A stretch of 64,000 bases of DNA from Mesorhizobium terrae (GTDB taxonomy: Bacteria > Pseudomonadota > Alphaproteobacteria > Rhizobiales > Rhizobiaceae), in the NCBI RefSeq assembly GCF_008727715.1, contig NZ_CP044218.1, forward strand, positions 4,481,501-4,545,500, in the 5' to 3' direction. Shown piece by piece: positions 46,313 to 55,013 of the stretch. The notes beneath the pieces were generated by a model. That model was not told the origin of the DNA. It searched no databases and saw only the letters and a program-made list of their open reading frames with translations. A program made the position numbers and the translations under genes. Position 1 is the first letter of the stretch; each line of letters starts with the position of its first letter.

Positions 46313-47365
46313 ATGACCGAACCGGTGTTTTTTGTGCCTTCGCGCCGGTTCACGGTGGCCGAGGTCGCGGACTTGACCGGCTCGGCCATTGCCAATCTGG
46401 CCTATGCCGAGACCGTCATCGAGACGATCGCCTCCGCTTCGGACGGCAACGATAAGGCCCTGGTGTTCATCGACGGCAAGCGTAATGCCGGCCTGATGCC
46501 GAGCCTCAAGGCCGCGGCCGTGCTGTGCCCGTCGGATGTCGCCGACCAGGCACCGGCCGGCGTCGCCGTGCTCGTCAATCCACGTCCCCAGCAGGCTTTC
46601 GCCACGGTCGGCAGGCTGCTTTATCCGGCCGCCTCGACGCCGGTGGCGCTGACCTCCGAAACAGGCATTTCGCGTAACGCCTTCGTCGACGATACCGCAC
46701 ATATCGAGCCCGGCGCCATTGTCGAGGCGGGCGCCATCATCGGCGCCGGCGCGTCGATCGGCGCGGGCACCGTGATTGCTCCCACCGCCGTTATCGGCCG
46801 CAACTGCCAGATCGGCCGCGACGGCTATGTCGGGCCCGGCGCCAGCGTGCAATACGCGCTGGTCGGCAACCGCGTCGTCATTCATGGCGGCGCCAGGATC
46901 GGCCAGGACGGTTTCGGCTTCGCCGGCGGTGCCAAGGGGCCGGAACGCATGCCGCAGATCGGCCGCGTCGTCATACAGGACGATGTCGAGATCGGCTCCA
47001 ACACCACCGTCGATCGCGGCGCGATGACCGATACGGTGATCGGCGAGGGCACCAAGATCGACAATCTGGTCCAGATCGCCCACAACGTGCGCATTGGCAG
47101 GGGATGCATCATCGCCGGCCATTGCGGTCTCTCCGGTTCCGTGACACTAGGCGACTACGTCATGCTGGGCGGCCGCGTCGGCATTGCCGATCACATCACG
47201 GTCGGCGACAGGGTGCAGGTGGCGGCGTCGTCGGGCTTGATGTATGACATTCCCGCGGGTGAACGTTGGGCCGGCATGCCAGCGCAGCCGATGCGTGATT
47301 TCTTCCGAGAGCTCTCGGCGATCCGCGCATTTACGAAGCATTCGAAGGGGGACAAGAATGGCTGA
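46313..47365 (+). CDS. lpxD: UDP-3-O-(3-hydroxyacyl)glucosamine N-acyltransferase
   Basis: The 350-residue lipid A enzyme transfers the second hydroxyacyl chain. It has an N-terminal uridine-binding domain ([20 protein letters not shown]) and a left-handed beta-helix of hexapeptide repeats ([39 protein letters not shown]). The catalytic His is in [20 protein letters not shown] and a second conserved His in [20 protein letters not shown]. It overlaps fabZ by eight bases. Confidence 0.96.
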   Translation: MTEPVFFVPSRRFTVAEVADLTGSAIANLAYAETVIETIASASDGNDKALVFIDGKRNAGLMPSLKAAAVLCPSDVADQAPAGVAVLVNPRPQQAFATVGRLLYPAASTPVALTSETGISRNAFVDDTAHIEPGAIVEAGAIIGAGASIGAGTVIAPTAVIGRNCQIGRDGYVGPGASVQYALVGNRVVIHGGARIGQDGFGFAGGAKGPERMPQIGRVVIQDDVEIGSNTTVDRGAMTDTVIGEGTKIDNLVQIAHNVRIGRGCIIAGHCGLSGSVTLGDYVMLGGRVGIADHITVGDRVQVAASSGLMYDIPAGERWAGMPAQPMRDFFRELSAIRAFTKHSKGDKNG

Positions 47366-47828
47366 TATGGCCGGCGCGACGCTTGAAGCCGTCGACCTCA
47401 TCGGGTTGATGAAGATCTTGCCCCATCGCTATCCGTTCCTGATGATCGACCGCATCGTCGACATCGATGGCGACAATTCCGCCATCGGCGTCAAGAATGT
47501 CACCATCAACGAACCGCATTTCATGGGTCATTTCCCCGAGCATCCGGTGATGCCGGGCGTGTTGATCCTGGAGGCGATGGCGCAGACCGCCGGTGCTGTC
47601 TGCATTCGTGCCGCCGGCGCGGAAAAGCCGTCGCTGGTTTATCTGTTGACCATCGACGGTGCCAAATTCCGCAAGCCGGTGGTGCCGGGCGATCAGTTGT
47701 TCATCCATGTCCGCAAACTCAAGAAGCGTGGCAATCTTTTGAAATTCGCCTGCGAAGGCAAGGTCGAGGGCGCCGTCGTCGCCGAGGCCGAGGTGCAGGC
47801 AATGATGGTCGTTAACGAACGGCCGTAA
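47358..47828 (+). CDS. fabZ: 3-hydroxyacyl-ACP dehydratase FabZ
   Basis: ATG at 47358, inside the end of lpxD, gives a 156-residue hot-dog fold protein. It dehydrates 3-hydroxyacyl-ACP in fatty acid elongation and competes with LpxA and LpxD for the same substrates. Active-site residues lie in [20 protein letters not shown] (catalytic His and Glu), preceded by [13 protein letters not shown]. It sits in the standard lpxD-fabZ-lpxA order. Confidence 0.96.
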   Translation: MADMAGATLEAVDLIGLMKILPHRYPFLMIDRIVDIDGDNSAIGVKNVTINEPHFMGHFPEHPVMPGVLILEAMAQTAGAVCIRAAGAEKPSLVYLLTIDGAKFRKPVVPGDQLFIHVRKLKKRGNLLKFACEGKVEGAVVAEAEVQAMMVVNERP

Positions 47829-47841
47829 GTTCCAGGAACGC

Positions 47842-48675
47842 ATGACAATTCAGACGAACATTCATCCTTCGGCGGTTGTCGAGGCCGGCGCCCAGATTGG
47901 TACTGGCGCTCGCATCGGTCCCTTCTGCCACATCGGTGCCGACGCGGTCGTCGGCGACAATGTCGAACTGGTCGGCCATGTCTCGGTACAGGGCGCCACG
48001 ACCATCGGCGCCGGCACCAAGGTGTGGCCGATGACGGTGCTTGGCGCGCCGCCGCAGAACACCAAGCACAAGGGCGGCCGCACCACGCTGGTGATCGGCG
48101 CCAACTGCACGATCCGCGAAAGCGTGACGATGCATCTGGGCACCGACGACAGCCGCGGCGAGACCACCGTCGGCGACAACGGCTTTTTCCTCGCCTATTC
48201 CCATATCGGCCATGACAGCATCGTCGGCAAGAACGCCACTTTCGCCAATGGCGCCACGCTCGGCGGCCACTGCGAAATCGGCGACAATGTCTATATTGGC
48301 GGCCTCTCCGCCGTGCACCAGTTCGTGCGCGTCGGCGACAACGCCTTCCTCGCCGGCTGCTCGGCCTTTGTCGGCGACGTCATTCCTTATGCGATCGCTG
48401 TCGGCAACCGGGCGAAGCTGCGCGGCCTCAACATCATCGGCCTGAAGCGCTCCGGCGTGCCGCGCTCGGAAATCCATCTGCTGCGCCGCGCCTACAACAC
48501 GATCTTCGACCCGTCGCGCACCGTTGCCGAGAATGTCGAATTGGCCAAGGCCGAATTCTCCGCCTCGCCAGCGGCGATGAAGATCATCGATTTCATCACC
48601 AGCCGCGGCAAGCGGCACTATACCGTGCCGCCGCTGAAGGGCGGGGCCGATGACGACGCCGAAAACGACGCCTGA
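47842..48675 (+). CDS. lpxA: UDP-N-acetylglucosamine O-acyltransferase
   Basis: The 277-residue enzyme makes the first committed acylation of lipid A synthesis. It is a left-handed beta-helix with hexapeptide repeats (HPSAVVEAGAQIGTGARIGP, NVELVGHVSVQGATTIGAGT). The catalytic His lies in LAYSHIGHDSIVGKNATFAN, and VGDNAFLAGCSAFVGDVIPY follows. A C-terminal helical domain starts near 195 (NIIGLKRSGVPRSEIHLLRR). It overlaps lpxI by 26 bases. Confidence 0.96.
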   Translation: MTIQTNIHPSAVVEAGAQIGTGARIGPFCHIGADAVVGDNVELVGHVSVQGATTIGAGTKVWPMTVLGAPPQNTKHKGGRTTLVIGANCTIRESVTMHLGTDDSRGETTVGDNGFFLAYSHIGHDSIVGKNATFANGATLGGHCEIGDNVYIGGLSAVHQFVRVGDNAFLAGCSAFVGDVIPYAIAVGNRAKLRGLNIIGLKRSGVPRSEIHLLRRAYNTIFDPSRTVAENVELAKAEFSASPAAMKIIDFITSRGKRHYTVPPLKGGADDDAENDA

Positions 48676-49561
48676 GGGCGCCGGGCGCCTTCGTCTCGCT
48701 GCCGGTGCCAAGGTCGGCATCATCGCCGGCGGCGGCAGGCTGCCGCTCGATGTAGCTGACGGCCTTGTTGCCCAGGGTCTCGCGCCATTCGTGCTGATGG
48801 TCGAGGGCGAAGCGTCGCCCACCGGCGGGCTCGGTCGCTTCGAACATGAGGTTCTTGCGATCGAATCGCTCGGTTCGCTGGTCGGCATCCTGCGTCGCCA
48901 TGGCGTCACCCATGTCGTCCTGGCGGGCGAGATCAGGCGCCGGCCGCGACTGAGCGCCATGCGCTTCAATTTCGGCCTGCTTGCCGTTGTTCCGCTTGTG
49001 ATTTCGGCACTGGCGCGTGGCGATGACGGTTTGCTCAAGGTGGTCGTTCGCGGCCTCGAGGCACGCGGTTTCACCGTGCTCGGCGCCCACCAGATCGTGC
49101 CCGACCTGACAACCAGCGAAGGCAGCCTCACACGGACCGTTCCCGGCAAGGCTGACTGGCGCGACATCGAGGCGGCTCGCGAGGCGGCGGTCGCCATCGG
49201 CGCGCTCGATATCGGCCAGGGCGCGGTGGCGATCGGCGGTCGTGCCATCGCGCTCGAAGGCATAGAGGGCACCGATGGCCTGCTGGAGCGGGTGAAAGCC
49301 TTGCGCGGCCATGGCCGGCTTGCCGGCAAGACCGGCGGCGTGCTGGTCAAATGCGCCAAGCCGGAACAGGAGCTTCGTGTCGACCTGCCGTCCATCGGCC
49401 TGCAGACGGTGGAAGGCGCTCATGCGGCTGGCCTGGCTGGCATCGCCGTCGAGGCGGGCCGCTCGCTGATCCTCGACAGCGCCGCCGTCATCGCCAGGGC
49501 CGATGCGCTTGGCCTGTTCGTCTATGGCCTGCCGCCCCGGGGAGGCGCCGATGGCGGCTGA
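48650..49561 (+). CDS. lpxI: UDP-2,3-diacylglucosamine pyrophosphatase LpxI (DUF1009)
   Basis: The 303-residue enzyme hydrolyses UDP-2,3-diacylglucosamine to lipid X and takes the place of LpxH in alphaproteobacteria. Motifs include KVGIIAGGGRLPLDVADGL near residue 23, VTHVVLAGEIRRRPRLSAMR, GAHQIVPDLTTSEGSLTRTV and the C-terminal KTGGVLVKCAKPEQELRVDL with LPSIGLQTVEGAHAAGL. It overlaps both lpxA and lpxB, so expression is tightly coupled. Confidence 0.95.
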   Translation: MTTPKTTPEGAGRLRLAAGAKVGIIAGGGRLPLDVADGLVAQGLAPFVLMVEGEASPTGGLGRFEHEVLAIESLGSLVGILRRHGVTHVVLAGEIRRRPRLSAMRFNFGLLAVVPLVISALARGDDGLLKVVVRGLEARGFTVLGAHQIVPDLTTSEGSLTRTVPGKADWRDIEAAREAAVAIGALDIGQGAVAIGGRAIALEGIEGTDGLLERVKALRGHGRLAGKTGGVLVKCAKPEQELRVDLPSIGLQTVEGAHAAGLAGIAVEAGRSLILDSAAVIARADALGLFVYGLPPRGGADGG

Positions 49562-50723
49562 TCGACCGCTCAAGATCGCGATCGTGGCCGGCGAAGAGTC
49601 CGGCGATCTGCTCGGCGCCGATCTCATCGAGGCGCTGCGGCGCAAGAGCGGGCGCGACATCACACTCGTCGGTCTCGGCGGGCGCCACCTTCAGGCGCAA
49701 GGCCTCGTCCCGCCCTTCGATGCCAGCGAAATCGCGCTGATGGGTGTCAGCGCGGTGCTGGCCGGCCTGCCGCGCCTGATGCGCCGCATCAGCCAGACAG
49801 CAGCGCTGGTCGGTGCCGAAAAGCCGGATTGCCTGATCACCATCGACAGTCCGGATTTTTCGCTGCGTGTCGCCAGGAAGGTGCGCGCGGCGCATCCGTC
49901 GATCCCGATCGTGCATTATGTCTGCCCGTCGGTCTGGGCCTGGCGGCCGGGCAGGGCGCTGGCGATGCGGCCCTATGTCGACCACATCCTCTGCATCCTG
50001 CCGTTCGAGGTGAAGGAGCTGGAGCGTCTCAAGGGGCCTGCGGGCACTTATGTCGGCCATCGGTTGAGCCACGACGCCAATGTGCTCAAGGCAGCCGCCA
50101 TGCAGGCCGCGCCGCGCGATCTCTCCGACGATCGGGTGAAGACGTTGCTTCTTCTGCCGGGATCGCGCCGGGGCGAGGTGCGCAGGCTGCTGGAGCCGTT
50201 CGGCGAGACCGTCTCAGTGCTCGCCGCGCGGGGGCACCAGATGCGGCTCCTGCTGCCCACCGTGCCGCATGTGGCCGATTTCGTGCGCTCCACGGTATCC
50301 AGCTGGTCGCAGAAGCCTGAAATCCTGCTGGAGCCCGAGCGCAAATGGCAGGCCTTCGGCGAGGCCGATGCCGCGCTGATCGCGTCGGGAACCGTGTCGC
50401 TGGAACTGGCGCTGGCGGGCGTTCCGATGGTCTCTACCTACAAGCTCGACGCCGTCGCCAAGCTGGTGCAGAAACTCATCACCACCTGGTCGGCGCTGTT
50501 GCCCAACCTGATCGCCGACAAGGCGCTGGTGACCGAATTCTACGACATCTATGTGAGGCCACAGAACCTTGCCCGACAGATCGAGGCGCTGTGGTCGGAA
50601 GGCGGGCTGCGTGCCTGGCAAAAGGCCGGTTTCGACGAGGTGCGCCGCCGCATGGCCACGGACCGTCCGGCCGGCGAGATCGCGGCCGACGTCGTTCTTG
50701 CTGAAATCGCCAAGCGCTCCTGA
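49551..50723 (+). CDS. lpxB: Lipid-A-disaccharide synthase
   Basis: ATG at 49551 gives a 390-residue glycosyltransferase (family 19) that joins UDP-diacylglucosamine and lipid X. Typical sequence: KIAIVAGEESGDLLGADLIE, DSPDFSLRVARKVRAAHPSI, HYVCPSVWAWRPGRALAM, LLLLPGSRRGEVRRLL and ASGTVSLELALAGVPMVSTY. It overlaps lpxI by 11 bases and ends the lpx cluster. lpxK and kdtA are not in the window. Confidence 0.96.
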   Translation: MAADRPLKIAIVAGEESGDLLGADLIEALRRKSGRDITLVGLGGRHLQAQGLVPPFDASEIALMGVSAVLAGLPRLMRRISQTAALVGAEKPDCLITIDSPDFSLRVARKVRAAHPSIPIVHYVCPSVWAWRPGRALAMRPYVDHILCILPFEVKELERLKGPAGTYVGHRLSHDANVLKAAAMQAAPRDLSDDRVKTLLLLPGSRRGEVRRLLEPFGETVSVLAARGHQMRLLLPTVPHVADFVRSTVSSWSQKPEILLEPERKWQAFGEADAALIASGTVSLELALAGVPMVSTYKLDAVAKLVQKLITTWSALLPNLIADKALVTEFYDIYVRPQNLARQIEALWSEGGLRAWQKAGFDEVRRRMATDRPAGEIAADVVLAEIAKRS

Positions 50724-50764
50724 CGGCGCTCCTAAAGTCTAGAGCCGGCGGCGACGCCGGCCAA

Positions 50765-51217
50765 TCAGCCGACCTGCTCTCGTTTCTTCCAGTCGCCGGT
50801 CGTGTTCCACCAGCGGTTCGGATTGGCGCTGTCGTCGAGGCCGCGCGAACGGCTGCTCAGGATTGGGCGGATGCGGATGACCGGTTCCTGATAGCTGTGC
50901 GCCTGGAAGATGGCTTCGACGATCCGTTCGATCTGGTCGGTGTTGACGGCATCGTTCTCGATCTCGAAAGAAACCTCGACGACGCCCGGCCGCTCGCGCA
51001 GCCCGGTCTCGGCGCCGGCGGCCGCGCCTTGCAGTGGCCGATAGCGTTCGATGCCCGCATCGGACTGATAGGAATTGCTGTCGTAATTGCCCATGGTCAG
51101 CGGCGCGACAGCGGTGACGGCCCGCATGATGCGGTCGACATCTTCGGCCGGAGCCTGGAAGGTGACCAGCAGCATCGACCGCATTATGGTCGAATTGGTC
51201 TGGAACGGTTTCAGCAT
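50765..51217 (-). CDS. Stand-alone YqfO-like (PII/CutA-fold) protein
   Basis: ATG at 51217 follows GAGGCCGGCC and gives 150 residues; ATG at 51253 would add 12 and is possible. The core matches the YqfO insert domain of Nif3-like proteins: MLLVTFQAPAEDVDRIMRAV, PLTMGNYDSNSYQSDAG, RYRPLQGAAAGAETGLRER, VEVSFEIENDAV and AIFQAHSYQEPVIRI. The rest of Nif3 is absent. A 30-residue polar tail with ANPNRWWNTTGDW follows. The function is unknown; the fold family often senses metals or small molecules. Confidence 0.75.
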   Translation of the reverse strand: MLKPFQTNSTIMRSMLLVTFQAPAEDVDRIMRAVTAVAPLTMGNYDSNSYQSDAGIERYRPLQGAAAGAETGLRERPGVVEVSFEIENDAVNTDQIERIVEAIFQAHSYQEPVIRIRPILSSRSRGLDDSANPNRWWNTTGDWKKREQVG

Positions 51218-51300
51218 GGCCGGCCTCGCGTTTTGTTCACTGACGCTCGACATGCTCTAGCCGAGCGCTGCTGACACCCTTGCGTCAGGAGTACGGGCCG

Positions 51301-51331
51301 GAAACAAAACAACCGGCCTTTTGGGCCGGTT
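51301..51331 (-). terminator. Rho-independent terminator of the DoxX gene
   Basis: Read on the minus strand, AACCGGCC (51331-51324) pairs with GGCCGGTT (51318-51311), followed by GTTTTGTTTC. It starts 26 bases after the DoxX stop codon. Confidence 0.8.
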
Positions 51332-51357
51332 GCTCGAGGTTCTTATGCTTGTGGCTG

Positions 51358-51750
51358 TTACTTGGCCTTGCCGAGCACCGCGTCGACGCTCCACGGGCCG
51401 GGGCCGGCGGCCGCGATGTAGAGGAAGGCGAAACAGAACAGCATCGCCGCTTCGCCGCCATTCAGCACCGGGAAGAAGCCCTGCGGCGCATGCGCCATGA
51501 AATAGGCGAACGCCATCAGGCCGGACAGGATGAAGGCCACCGGGCGCGAGAACAGGCCGATCGCCAAGAGCACGCCGCCGACGATTTCCAGCATGCCGGC
51601 TGCCGTCGTCAGGCTGTTCAGCGGGTAGGGGAACGGTGCGGGCCAGCCAAGCAGCTTCATCGCGCCATGCGAGAAGAAGGTCGCTGCGGTGAGAATACGC
51701 AGGATGCTGAGCAACTGCGGAGCCCAAGGCTGCAAGAAAGTAAACTTCAT
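51358..51750 (-). CDS. DoxX family membrane protein
   Basis: ATG at 51750 follows GAGGGAAATA and gives 130 residues with four hydrophobic segments. The pattern LSILRILTAATFFSHGAMKL, AAGMLEIVGGVLLAIGLFSR and MAFAYFMAHAPQGFFPVLNG is typical of the DoxX/SURF4 group. Members are implicated in redox or thiol homeostasis in some bacteria, but the biochemical role is unclear. It is a single gene with its own terminator. The 281 bases upstream, to the end of gltA, hold no gene I can support. Confidence 0.9.
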   Translation of the reverse strand: MKFTFLQPWAPQLLSILRILTAATFFSHGAMKLLGWPAPFPYPLNSLTTAAGMLEIVGGVLLAIGLFSRPVAFILSGLMAFAYFMAHAPQGFFPVLNGGEAAMLFCFAFLYIAAAGPGPWSVDAVLGKAK

Positions 51751-52031
51751 TATTTCCCTCAATGTCTCTCTGGAATGATTCTAGTCTAAATCGCTGTACC
51801 ACAGTACTGCCGGACCGCCTCTATAGGGGATTTTCGGTCGAGACCACCGCCTGCCGGTCACATGCCGGCCGCTTCAAATCAACTGTTGTTGAAAAACGCG
51901 TGATGATCTGCGCGCGATTCCAGCGATGCCGGAGCATCTCGGCTCAATGTTCGGCGGCTGGCGGAGCAAAGCAAACCGCCCCGGACGCGGCTGCATCAGG
52001 GGCGGCTGGATACTGCCAGATCTGGAAGGCT

Positions 52032-53321
52032 TCAGCGCTTGGCGATCGGCACGTAGTCGCGTTCCGGGGCGCCGGTGTAGAGCTGGCGCGGGCGGCCGAT
52101 CTTCTGGTGCGGGTCCTCGATCATCTCCTTCCACTGGGCGATCCAGCCGACGGTGCGGGCGACCGCGAACAGCACGGTGAACATGGCGGTGGGGAAGCCC
52201 AGCGCCTTCAGCGTGATGCCGGAATAGAAGTCGATGTTCGGGTAAAGCTTCTTCTCGATGAAATACGCGTCGGTAAGCGCGATCTTCTCGAGCTCCATGG
52301 CGACGTCGAGCATCGGATCGTCCTTGATGCCGAGTTCGCCCAGCACTTCATGCGTGGTCTTCTGCATGATCTTGGCGCGCGGGTCGTAGTTCTTGTAGAC
52401 GCGGTGGCCAAAGCCCATCAGGCGGAACGGATCGTTCTTGTCCTTGGCGCGGGCGATGAATTCCGGGATACGATCGACGGTGCCGATCTCCGAAAGCATG
52501 TTGAGCGCCGCCTCGTTGGCACCGCCATGCGCCGGGCCCCACAGGCAGGCGATGCCGGCGGCGATGCAGGCGAAGGGATTGGCGCCCGACGAGCCGGCCA
52601 GCCGCACCGTCGAGGTCGAGGCGTTCTGCTCGTGGTCGGCATGCAGGATGAAGATGCGCTCCATGGCGCGCGCCAGCACAGGGTTGACCTTGTATTCCTC
52701 GCACGGCACCGCGAAGCACATATGCAGGAAGTTGGCGGCGAAGTTCAGCTCGTTCTTCGGGTAAACGAAGGGCTGGCCGATATGGTATTTGTAGGCCATC
52801 GCCGCAATCGTCGGCATCTTGGCTATCAGGCGGATCGAGGCGACCATGCGCTGGTGCGGGTCGGAAATGTCGATGGAGTCGTGATAGAAGGCCGACAGCG
52901 CGCCGACCACGCCGCACATCACCGCCATCGGGTGCGCGTCGCGGCGGAAGCCGGTGAAGAAGCGGCTCATCTGCTCGTGCACCATGGTGTGGCGCGTGAC
53001 GCGATAGTCGAAATCGTCCTTCTGCGCCTTGGTCGGCAGTTCGCCGTAGAGCAGCAGGTAGCAGACCTCGAGGAAATCGCCGTGTTCGGCCAACTGGTCG
53101 ATCGGGTAGCCGCGGTGCAAAAGCACGCCGGCGTCGCCGTCGATGAAGGTGATCTGCGATTCGCAGCTGGCGGTGGAGGTGAAGCCAGGATCGTAGGTGA
53201 AGGCGCCGGTGGTGGTATAAAGCGCGCCGATATCGATGACGTCCGGGCCGACGGAGCCGCTTCGGACCTTGAACTCGTGCGTCTTGCCGCCGAGTTCCAG
53301 TTTCGCCGTCTGTCCGGTCAT
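52032..53321 (-). CDS. gltA: Citrate synthase
   Basis: The 429-residue type II citrate synthase condenses oxaloacetate and acetyl-CoA. Active-site regions are complete: [20 protein letters not shown] near residue 264 (catalytic His), [15 protein letters not shown] near 304 (second His) and the Asp in [20 protein letters not shown] near 365. The N-terminal beta domain ([20 protein letters not shown]) marks it as the hexameric NADH-regulated type common in alphaproteobacteria. Its start is 177 bases from the gltX stop on the same strand, so a separate promoter is likely. Confidence 0.97.
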   Translation of the reverse strand: MTGQTAKLELGGKTHEFKVRSGSVGPDVIDIGALYTTTGAFTYDPGFTSTASCESQITFIDGDAGVLLHRGYPIDQLAEHGDFLEVCYLLLYGELPTKAQKDDFDYRVTRHTMVHEQMSRFFTGFRRDAHPMAVMCGVVGALSAFYHDSIDISDPHQRMVASIRLIAKMPTIAAMAYKYHIGQPFVYPKNELNFAANFLHMCFAVPCEEYKVNPVLARAMERIFILHADHEQNASTSTVRLAGSSGANPFACIAAGIACLWGPAHGGANEAALNMLSEIGTVDRIPEFIARAKDKNDPFRLMGFGHRVYKNYDPRAKIMQKTTHEVLGELGIKDDPMLDVAMELEKIALTDAYFIEKKLYPNIDFYSGITLKALGFPTAMFTVLFAVARTVGWIAQWKEMIEDPHQKIGRPRQLYTGAPERDYVPIAKR

Positions 53322-53498
53322 CGCTAACTCCTTCTTGTTCCTATGCCTTCAGGCAAAATCAATCCGCCACGCAAAACGCTGTAAGCCTCTGAAATGCGCG
53401 AGATTGCAGCCGCCGAGGGAAATAGGGCTGTTTGATCCAGCGGCAATGTTGCACCGCAAAACGCGCCTTTCAATGCCAAAGTTCTTGGGCCAGATCTC

Positions 53499-54920
53499 CT
53501 AATCGATTTGATCGGCAATGCGAGCGAGACTTTCGTCACGACCGAGCACCGCCAACACGTCGAAAACACCGGGCGAGGTGCTGCGCCCGGTGAGCGCGGC
53601 GCGCAAGGGTTGGGCCACCTTGCCGAGCTTGAGGTTCGTTGCTTCCGCGCAGGCGCGCACGGCTGCCTCCGTGGTGGCGGCGCTCCATTCGTCCAGCGCC
53701 TGGAAGTGCGACAGCACCGCCTTCAGCACGGCCTTGGCGTCGGCGTCGAGCAGGCCGGCGGCCTTCTCGTCCAGCTGCAGCGGGCGGCTGGCGGCGATGA
53801 AATAGAGGCTGTCGGCGAGTTCGACCAGAGTCTTGGCGCGCTCCTTGAGGCCCGGCATCGCCTGCAGCACCTGCGCCTTCTTCGCATCGTCCAGCTGGGC
53901 GGCCAGCGCCTCGCCATTCGGCAGATAAGGCAGCGTGTCGAAGAGTGCCTCGGTCAGCGCGGCGTCGTCCATGCCGCGCATATGCACGCCGTTCAGCGCC
54001 TCCAGCTTGGCGAAATCGAAACGGGCTGGGCTCTTGTTGATGTCGTCGATGTCGAACCAGCCGATCATCTGGTCGAGCGTCATCACTTCGTCGTCGCCAT
54101 GGCTCCAGCTGAGCCGCGCCAGATAATTGCGAACCGCGGCCGGCAGATAGCCCATGGTGCGGTATGCATCGATGCCCTGCGCGCCATGCCGCTTGGAAAG
54201 CTTGGCGCCATCGGCGCCGAGAATCATCGGCACATGCGCCCACACCGGCACGTCCCAGCCCATCGCATCGTAAATGGTGGTCTGGCGCGCGGCGTTGGTC
54301 AGGTGGTCGTCGCCACGGATGATGTGGGTGACGCCCATGTCGTGGTCGTCGACGACCACCGCATGCATGTAGGTCGGCACCCCGTCCGAGCGCAGGATGA
54401 TGAAATCGTCGAGGTCCTTGTTGGGGAAGCGGATTTCGCCCTGCACGCGGTCGCGCACCAGCGTCTCGCCTTCCAGCGGTGCCTTGATGCGGACCGCGCC
54501 GCGCACGCCCTCGGGCGCCTCGGACGGATCGCGGTCGCGCCAGTGGCCGTTATAGCGGGGCGGCAGCCCGTTCGCCCGCGCATGCTCGCGCATGGCTTCG
54601 AGTTCGGCCGGCGTCTCATAGGCGTAATAGGCCTTGCCCATGCGCACCAGCTCCTCGGCAACCTCGCGGTGCCGCGCGGCGCGCTCGAATTGCGAGATCG
54701 CATCGCCATCCCAGCTCAGCCCCAGCCAGGCCATGCCGTCGAGGATCGCGGCGGTGGCTGCGTCGGTCGAACGCTCGCGGTCGGTGTCCTCGATGCGCAG
54801 CAGCATCCTGCCGTTGGTGTGCTTGGCATACAGCCAGTTGAACAGCGCCGTGCGGGCGCCGCCGATATGCAGGTAACCGGTGGGGGATGGGGCGAAGCGG
54901 GTGATAACCTGATCGGACAT
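53499..54920 (-). CDS. gltX: Glutamyl-tRNA synthetase
   Basis: The open frame runs far upstream through the opposite strand of comEC, but the gene starts at ATG 54920 ([20 protein letters not shown]) and has 473 residues. The class I signatures are HIGG (near 18-21) and KLSKRHG (near 240). Other family blocks are [12 protein letters not shown] and [20 protein letters not shown]. Rhizobia often have two GltX copies, one of which may charge tRNA-Gln for GatCAB, whose gatCA genes are also in this window. It is divergent from comEC with 93 bases between them. Confidence 0.96.
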   Translation of the reverse strand: MSDQVITRFAPSPTGYLHIGGARTALFNWLYAKHTNGRMLLRIEDTDRERSTDAATAAILDGMAWLGLSWDGDAISQFERAARHREVAEELVRMGKAYYAYETPAELEAMREHARANGLPPRYNGHWRDRDPSEAPEGVRGAVRIKAPLEGETLVRDRVQGEIRFPNKDLDDFIILRSDGVPTYMHAVVVDDHDMGVTHIIRGDDHLTNAARQTTIYDAMGWDVPVWAHVPMILGADGAKLSKRHGAQGIDAYRTMGYLPAAVRNYLARLSWSHGDDEVMTLDQMIGWFDIDDINKSPARFDFAKLEALNGVHMRGMDDAALTEALFDTLPYLPNGEALAAQLDDAKKAQVLQAMPGLKERAKTLVELADSLYFIAASRPLQLDEKAAGLLDADAKAVLKAVLSHFQALDEWSAATTEAAVRACAEATNLKLGKVAQPLRAALTGRSTSPGVFDVLAVLGRDESLARIADQID

Positions 54921-55013
54921 GGAACTCTCAAGGAAGGGGCGCCAAAGGCGCGGACTTTCGTTGTTTGGGCGTTCATGTAGCATAGGAGGTCGGGGGCGCA
55001 AGGGGCAGACCCG

